A DNA stretch of 64,000 nt from Halisarca cf. caerulea (lineage: Eukaryota > Porifera > Demospongiae > Chondrillida > Halisarcidae), in the NCBI GenBank assembly GCA_963170055.1, contig CAUJGJ010000161.1, forward strand, positions 3,126,975 through 3,190,974, in the 5' to 3' direction. Positions 56,985-64,000 of the stretch are shown piece after piece. Made by a program: the position numbers and the translations under genes. Within the stretch, counting starts at the first letter, position 1. Each line of letters begins with the position of its first letter. Below the pieces are notes generated by a model that was not told where the DNA came from, did no database searches, and saw nothing but the letters and a program-made list of their open reading frames with translations.

Positions 56985-57777
56985 CTAGAAAACAAGACAC
57001 ACAGCAGGCGATGATAGCCCCATGTGTATTATCCACTTGTGCAATATGTATTAGTTAAACCATGGTTCTCCCGTCAATTAGTACACATGTGAATACAACA
57101 CCACAACGTGCCATGTTTTAACTGACCAAGCTAATGTATTATGGCAGATTAGCACTTGATGTGTGCATACCAAATAACCAGTTGGCAAATTCAGATCCTA
57201 GAGATGGACAAACATAGTTTTCTACAGAGAATTCAACCAGGAAACTATGTACTGATCATACACATCGTCCCTAGGCCTGGTTGCACCATTTACAGACATT
57301 GTATAGGCATCCTCCGAGACCAGAGTGACTTCTTGCCTGAAAAAACGATACAAAAGAAGTTGGGAAAGGTGAGACATCAAAGCCAAAAGAAGAGGGGACG
57401 TTTCGTGATCACTCAATTTCTCTACGTTGTACCAAGCATTGCTCCAGTGCACAAATTTCTTGAGCATTTGGGTAACGTTAACCTGTATATGCAAGAAACT
57501 TTGCACATTTGAAGGTGAGAGATGGTTGTAGTCAGCACATTTTTGGAGCGATTGAGCTGGACCAGTTTTGGCATACGGGACTGTCAAAAAATAGGGTCTA
57601 CTTCGGGGGGTGGGGGGTATGACAGCACAGTGTAGCTACACATCCATGCAAATTATATAATACATACCTACACATATATATTAAGTACATACAGTACACA
57701 ACTACAGATGGATAAAATGTACACACTTATGGCAAAAATACACATTATCAAGTTGAGCACATCAATCTTCAATATAC

Positions 57778-57966
57778 CTTTCAGTTTTTTAGTTTCTTCA
57801 CTTGAAGGGACATGCTTGTCCATGACAGAGGCTATCTTCTCTACAATATAACTTTCTTTCATTGCGGCCTTTCTCGCCAATCTCTGTTCCCATCCATCGT
57901 AGTATAGGAAAACTGCAGCACATTCTTTCACAGACAAACAGTCTGACCCTCTGAGGTCAGCCATAA
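57778..57966 (-). CDS. 63-residue module exon, copy J
   Basis: Same as copy K except SVKECAAVF for SVEECAAVF. Splice signals and frame intact. Confidence 0.7.
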
Positions 57967-58766
57967 CTAGAAAGCAAGACACACAGCAGGTGACGATACT
58001 CCCATGTGTGTTATCCACTTGTGCAATACGTATTGGTTAAACCATGGCTCTCTGCATGTGGTGTCATTTATCACACAAGTGAACACAACACCACAAAGTA
58101 TCATGGTTTAACTGACTAAGCTAATGTATTCCAGCAGATTAGCACTTGATGTGTGCATACCAAATAACCAGTTGGCAAATTCAGATCCTAGAGATGGACA
58201 AACATAGTTTTCTACAGAGAATTCAACCAGGAAACTATGTACTGATCATACACATCGTCCCTAGGCCTGGTTGCACCATTTACAGACATTGTATAGGCAT
58301 CCTCCGAGACCAGAGTGACTTCTTGCCTGAAAAAACGATACAAAAGAAGTTGGGAAAGGTGAGACATCAAAGCCAAAAGAAGAGGGGACGTTTCGTGATC
58401 ACTCAATTTCTCTACGTTGTACCAAGCATTGCTCCAGTGCACAAATTTCTTGAGCATTTGGGCAACGTTAAACTGTATATGCAAGAAACTTTGCACATTT
58501 GAAGGTGAGAGATGGTTGTAGTCAGCACATTTTTGGAGCGATTGAGCAGGACCAGTTTTGGCATACAGGACTGTCAAAAAATAGGGTCTACTTCAGGGGG
58601 TGGGGGTATGACAGCACAGTGTAGCTACACATCCATGCAAATTATATAATACATACCTACACATATATATTAAGTACATACAGTACACAACTACAGATGG
58701 ATAAAATGTACACACTTATGGCAAAAATACACATTGTCAAGTTTAGCACATCAATCTTCAATATAC

Positions 58767-58955
58767 CTTTCAGTTTTTTAGTTTCTTCACTTGAAGGGAC
58801 ATGCTTGTCCATGACAGAGGCTATCTTCTCTACAATATAACTTTCTTTCATTGCGGCCTTTCTCGCCAATCTCTGTTCCCATCCATCGTAGTATAGGAAA
58901 ACTGCAGCACATTCTTCCACAGACAAACAGTCTGACCCTCTGAGGTCAGCCATAA
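58767..58955 (-). CDS. 63-residue module exon, copy K (5'-most)
   Basis: Reference copy: acceptor TTGTTTTCTAG, exon TTATGGCT... to CTGAAAG, donor GTATAT; 189 bp, phase 1-1. MADLRGSDCLSVEECAAVFL, YYDGWEQRLARKAAMKESYI, VEKIASVMDKHVPSSEET, KKLKG. It aligns by eye with the exon at 61425-61640 (shared EC, YxG, W, a K-rich helix with V-x3-A-x-V and a final G), which is longer by about nine residues in the middle. In tandem splicing the copies would add in-frame repeats of 63 residues; mutually exclusive use is equally in-frame. Confidence 0.7.
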
Positions 58956-59304
58956 CTAGAAAACAAGACACACAGCAGGTGACGATACTCCCATGTGTGT
59001 TATCCACTTGTGCAATACGTATTGGTTAAACCATGGCTCTCTGCATGTGGTGTCATTTATCACACAAGTGAACACAACACCACAAAGTATCATGGTTTAA
59101 CTGACTAAGCTAATGTATTCCAGCAGATTAGCACTTGATGTGTGCATACCAAATAACCAGTTGGCAAATTCAGATCCTAGAGATGGACTTAGCTACAGTA
59201 GATAGAGCTTTTTACAGAGAATTCAACCAGGAAACTTATGATTGTACGTGTTGTCCCTAGGCCTGGGAGCACCATTTATGGAAACTCCAGAGGCAACCTT
59301 TGAG

Positions 59305-60135
59305 AGTACTTATAAAGACAATCTGCAATGACAGGCAAGCCAGAGCCTAGGGAATTCCAAGAGTCAGAAGGGGCAGTAAGAGAATGAACACTTCTAAGAG
59401 TCTTTCAGAGGGTAGCTGATGAAACATCCTTTTCAATGAGCTTCCGAAAATAATCTATTTTGAGCTGAGATACAACCAGATTTCTTTGCTTCTTGTATTC
59501 ATTCCAGGCTGATGGAGTACATGAGGCAAGAAAGGCTTTCTGGAGTTTGTTCCTCCTATCCATTTCAGTCCGAATGGATCTGGAGATCCACGGAGCACAG
59601 TTCTTCTTAACTCTCACTGTCTTGTTTGATTGGGGCATGGTGGTCAAAAACATCAGAGAAGAGGGAGCTGAAAATAGATACTTTGTCGTCAACAGAATCA
59701 AAGAGATCCAAAAGGGACCACGGAACAGAGATTAAGTAATTTTTAAAGGATTCAGGTGAGAAACTTTTGAAGGAATGTTTTGTTACAGTTTTGTAAGGAG
59801 ATATAGGGGAAGACCAGTCAACAGAGAGGACAATGGGTAGGTGGTCAGAGATGGAAGTGGATATGACACCAGAATTGGAAATGGGAATGTCAGATGAGAC
59901 TAAAAAATGGTCAATAACAGAAAAGCTGGAATGAGATATGCGAGTCGAATTAGAGATGGGACAAGAGAGAGAGAGTGGACGTGTTAACGTTTTTAAGAGA
60001 TCTAGCAAGAGGATTATTACCATCGGAAGTGTCTATATTCAAGTCATCACAAGCAATAACATGTTTGTGGGAGACCAGCATAGATTCAATGTTAGTGCAG
60101 AGGTTTTGCTTTAATACATAAAACCACAACCGTTT
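59305..60135 (-). mobile_element. 5' part of the second LINE: endonuclease end and linker
   Basis: On the minus strand: HVIACDDLNID (position of the GDFN box, degenerate), then after a frameshift SVIDHFLVSSDIPISN and SISDHLPIVLSVDWS (the endonuclease SDH box), then KNCAPWISRSIRTEMDRRNK and LQKAFLASCTPSAWNEYKKQ, typical of the linker before the RT. Nonsense and frameshift changes are present. The N-terminal endonuclease is missing. It is in the right order and strand to be the other half of 54531-55925. Confidence 0.75.
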
Positions 60136-60459
60136 CAAGAATACAGTCTGCTATTATAACTAATACACAGTATAGCTAGAGAGAAATATATGTCTTACAT
60201 ATGCAAACTTTGTTGGAATAGCTTTCTCCGTGCTACCTTACAGCATGTGCACAGAGTGCACCATGCAAACACTGTAAGCTAGCTCCATGCATCGCCTGGC
60301 AATGGCACACTGCTGGTCATAAACCTGTTTGCTATCATTAGGTTTTGTATCATACATGCATTCACTACTAATATGCTTGCTGACTATTTCACACTTAATG
60401 TCACTTGCTGACATGGATGAAAACTATAACACATATAATCGTGTATGCATATATACATG

Positions 60460-61424
<965 letters not shown>

Positions 61425-61640
61425 CTGTTAGGTCTCTTGCCATGGATTCAAGTTTGTGACTCTCGAGCACTCCAACAGCTGTTTTGACAGCATCAGGAGA
61501 TTTACTTGCTATAACCAGAGGTAATTTAAGATACCATTCGTGATCATGCACATAGCCAATCTGGCCATGGTACCTCCCTCCAAGCTGGTTGCACTCTGCA
61601 GTACTAATGATATCCTCCTTGAGGTGCAGTTCACGCAATG
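61425..61640 (-). CDS. CARD/death-fold-like exon
   Basis: Acceptor ATATACAG (61641-61642), donor ACAG|GTAGAC, 216 bp, phase 1 at both ends, 72 residues. Reads LRELHLKEDIISTAECNQLG, GRYHGQIGYVHDHEWYLKL, PLVIASKSPDAVKTAVGVL, ESHKLESMARDLTG. The start (L-x-L-x-x-D-I-I-S-x-x-EC) and end (L-V-I-A-S-K-S-P-D-A-V-x-x-A-V-x-V-L-E-x-x-x-L-x-x-x-A-R-x-L-T-G) follow the helix 1-2 and helix 4-6 pattern of CARD domains (a K/R-G/S-P-x-A-F-x-x-F-L-x-A-L stretch ending in L-A-x-x-L-x-G). CARDs act as homotypic adaptors in innate immune and cell-death complexes. The call is from pattern only. Confidence 0.55.
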
Positions 61641-61703
61641 CTGTATATATAAAGAATTTAAAGCTAATTAACCAAAGTACAGATTATATTATTATGTGCA
61701 TGG

Positions 61704-62165
61704 CAGGGGCGGATCTAGGAAAGCTCTACAAGGAAAAAATGGATCCAGAGTTGCCTTGTTAACATTTGGTTGGATTCATTATTTTTGCCATATTCCATTG
61801 CCACCTGTCATTGACTATCATTTATAGTGGCCATTGATATCAATTTACTCTTTGCTAGTTACAATTGCACACATTAGCAGTTGTTCTATTTTAGTAACAA
61901 CATAAAAAATTGTCACCCATCGCGATCGAGCTAGCGGATTGAATTAAAATGCGTTTCTCTTGGCAAGAGGACCAGTATGGACTGGCAAAGGCTCAATTTG
62001 TCACCTAAAAGAATTAACTTTATAATGTTACCTTTGTATTATCAATATGCCTTTGCAGTTGTGATTCATATGAATGTTTATAGCCTTACTCTCTAAATCT
62101 TGAAGGTTCAACTCAAGGGGGGAGGGGCTGTGCCCCCCACCCCCTGCCCCCCGGATCCGCCACAT
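61704..62165. mobile_element. possible hAT-like MITE (GGGGCGGATC ends)
   Basis: The left end is CAGGGGCGGATCTAGG; the right end has CCCCCGGATCCGCCAC. The ends resemble those of the elements at 25265 and 41874, and the left flank is again CATGG. I could not find a matching duplication at the right end, so the boundary is uncertain. Confidence 0.5.
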
Positions 62166-64000
62166 ATAAGATGTTTTATTAATGTCAATACTGTACAACT
62201 CTACTACAAAAACAAAAACAAGAATTACATTACAATAATAATATTATTTTATAGTCCAAGAAACAATTATAATAGCAACACAGATATGATCAGCATCAGT
62301 CTAAAAATGTAGAACAACTGATGATGGAACAGTGGGCACTTGAAGCTTGTATACATAGCCGAGGCTGAACATCTGAATAATTTCAGTAAACTGTTACATG
62401 CTTTACAGCAACAAACAACTGAGGGACTACCACTGCACTTGCTTTAGCGTAAGCAGTGGGAAGGATGGCATTGGAATAGTGCAAAAAGTGTGAGGTAAAC
62501 AGGATCCACCACTATAATAGTACCATAGTCTCATAGTATATTCTTGACTACACACCTTCTCATATATATTGAATCAAATAATATATACATTTATATCCCT
62601 GTAGCTCAAAATGATTGCATTAAACTTAGTCCAATGTTAGAAATAATGGTCAGCATTCATGCAGACATTTTCTGACCATTTTGGCATTTTGTCCAACTCG
62701 AAAAGGTTCGGGTGAGACATTCGGCTGAGCACTACAGTAACTGACATGCTCATTTCATACACATACAATGATATAGCTAAGCCATTTGTACTGAGAATAT
62801 CTACTTATACTTTCATTATTTGTTGATGCATGTCTACTGTGGTACACAATATATGTAATTCTCCCAAAAATATGTCCGAAGAAAGCTGAATTTATCTGAC
62901 TCAAAATGATGCTTAGCCTAGGACATTAATCCATCCACCATTTGCTCGATTAAGTTATTTCTAACATTGTTCCACTAGGCAGCTATTAAGGTTTCGGACA
63001 AGGTTAAGCCAGCTTACTACAATAGGGATAACCTTTAGCTAAAGGCCATTCCCATAGGTACCTAAGGCTTGTAAATTAATTGTGAAGCATGCATACGGTA
63101 CAAGAAATAATAAAGTTGAGACGTAAAACAAGCGTAACATGCTTCTACGGTTGTCCTTTTTACGGACTGTTTTACGCGCCTGAATTTTTTTCTCATGGGA
63201 GATTTACGGGCAAATAAATGGGTACGTGCACGTGAGTAGAAATCTACAGGAACAAAATCGACATGAAGTGCAATTCCTTTTGAAATTTAAGCATTCAAAT
63301 CAAGGTATCATTTTCTAAAAGAATGGATGTCTCCCCAAATGTTTATCGTAAACTCATGCATAGGCAAGTGCGTTCGAGACTCACGGCGAGTGCGAGACAG
63401 CCATGAGAATGCCACTCTGGCCTTAAGTCAGCATTTTCGTAACTTTTTAAGATGTTCGAAGGAAATCGAACCGAAGAATTCCACTACATTCTTCTGCGAA
63501 AACGCTTACAGCTACTTAGCGAGGATGTTCGTGCGCGTCCACCATTTTTATGATGTGTCAAATAATATTGTACAACTGTAATTTTGTTGAATTCTTACGA
63601 AGTGTGCTATGGACGTAATTTTCAGCAACAATGGACATTTTACGCCTGAAATTACAGGCGTAATTCGGCAGTCAAACGTCAACTTTATTATTTCTTGTAC
63701 TGTACATGGTGCTCAGAGATACAATTTTAGTGACATAAAACTACGAGTGCATAAAGGTCGCAACCCTAAAAGGTACAATACTGTGAATTCAGTATAATAC
63801 AAAATTCAACCATCATAGATAACTGTCACAGTGGTCAAAATCAACAAATGTGGTTGAGAATTATTAGGGGCAATAATTATGTGTACAATTAGAGATTATG
63901 ATAAGAGAAACTTGATTCTGATTATGACACGGAATCATCATCATTATCATAATAATAATAATAATAATAATAATGTCTTGTGTTAAATGGGTAGGCCATT
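62166..64000. other. no gene; small repeats
   Basis: CAATGTTAGAAATAA (62633-62647) is repeated inverted at 62955-62969. At about 63030-63070 the CCTTTAGCTAAAGG hairpin and the following bases resemble the LINE 3' end at 54580-54620. At 63640-63655 CGCCTGAAATTACAGGCG is a perfect palindrome. An (AAT)n run ends near 63974, perhaps another LINE tail. The open frames at 63327-63581 and 63609-63797 have no support. Confidence 0.45.

Larger units (their letters stand above)
57140..59290. repeat. 990-bp tandem repeat carrying module exons
   Basis: AGCACTTGATGTGTGCATAC recurs at 57151, 58141 and 59130 (spacing 990 and 989). Between, the units are nearly identical and each holds one module exon on the minus strand (copies J and K). 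The third unit is cut off at about 59304 by LINE sequence. The 118-codon plus-strand frame in each unit is a shadow and lacks splice support. Confidence 0.9.

Noticed and set aside
57156..58502. Two 118-codon plus-strand frames, nearly identical
   Set aside because: They are duplicated with the 990-bp unit, have stops close on both sides in related copies (53.7 and 59.2 kb) and no recognisable protein; treated as chance frames.

Overview
This window reads as nuclear DNA of an invertebrate animal. It has AT-rich sequence, short GT-AG introns (about 70-170 bp), long CA/GT microsatellites and many kinds of eukaryotic transposon: a Kolobok-like DNA transposon, three non-LTR retrotransposon relics, a Ty3/gypsy-like LTR element, and TA-, TTAA- and 5-bp-TSD inverted-repeat elements. 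The mix would suit a sponge or another early-branching metazoan, but that is a guess from style, not a proof. No rRNA, tRNA, CRISPR or operon was seen.

All host coding sequence that I can support lies on the minus strand as isolated exons, nearly all bounded by phase-1 introns. Read 5' to 3' on that strand they are: a 216-bp exon (61640-61425) resembling a death-fold (CARD-like) module; an array of eleven homologous 189-bp exons, each phase 1-1 and each encoding a 63-residue module, between 58955 and 27430; an exon at 18559-18384; three contiguous exons at 8499-8000; and two exons at 1196-1036 and 721-502. They may belong to one large gene or several. The array is the most unusual thing here: every copy keeps an open frame and intact splice signals, while the surrounding kilobases are repeats.

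Layout: 0-9.4 kb, a few exons among dispersed repeats, including a 629-bp palindrome (3082-3710) and a 500-bp GT tract. 9390-13892, a complete Kolobok-like transposon with TTAA target duplications and two convergent genes: a 12-exon transposase of 586 codons and a small two-exon protein. 14-25 kb, small inverted-repeat elements, one exon, a 5'-truncated LINE with one frameshift (20830-22876) and a second RT relic. 25-49 kb, tandem and segmental duplications of about 2.7 kb and 6.5 kb, carrying exon copies, a conserved mini-ORF and nested MITEs whose paralogous empty sites define the insertions exactly. 49-51 kb, an internally deleted LTR retrotransposon. 51-60 kb, more exon copies, a 990-bp tandem repeat, and a LINE split by that repeat block. 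60-64 kb, a GT tract, the CARD-like exon and small repeats.

The Kolobok-like element looks intact and could be autonomous; the other mobile elements look dead or non-autonomous. The duplications appear to have multiplied one exon rather than a whole gene, which suits either a repeat-domain protein or mutually exclusive splicing.
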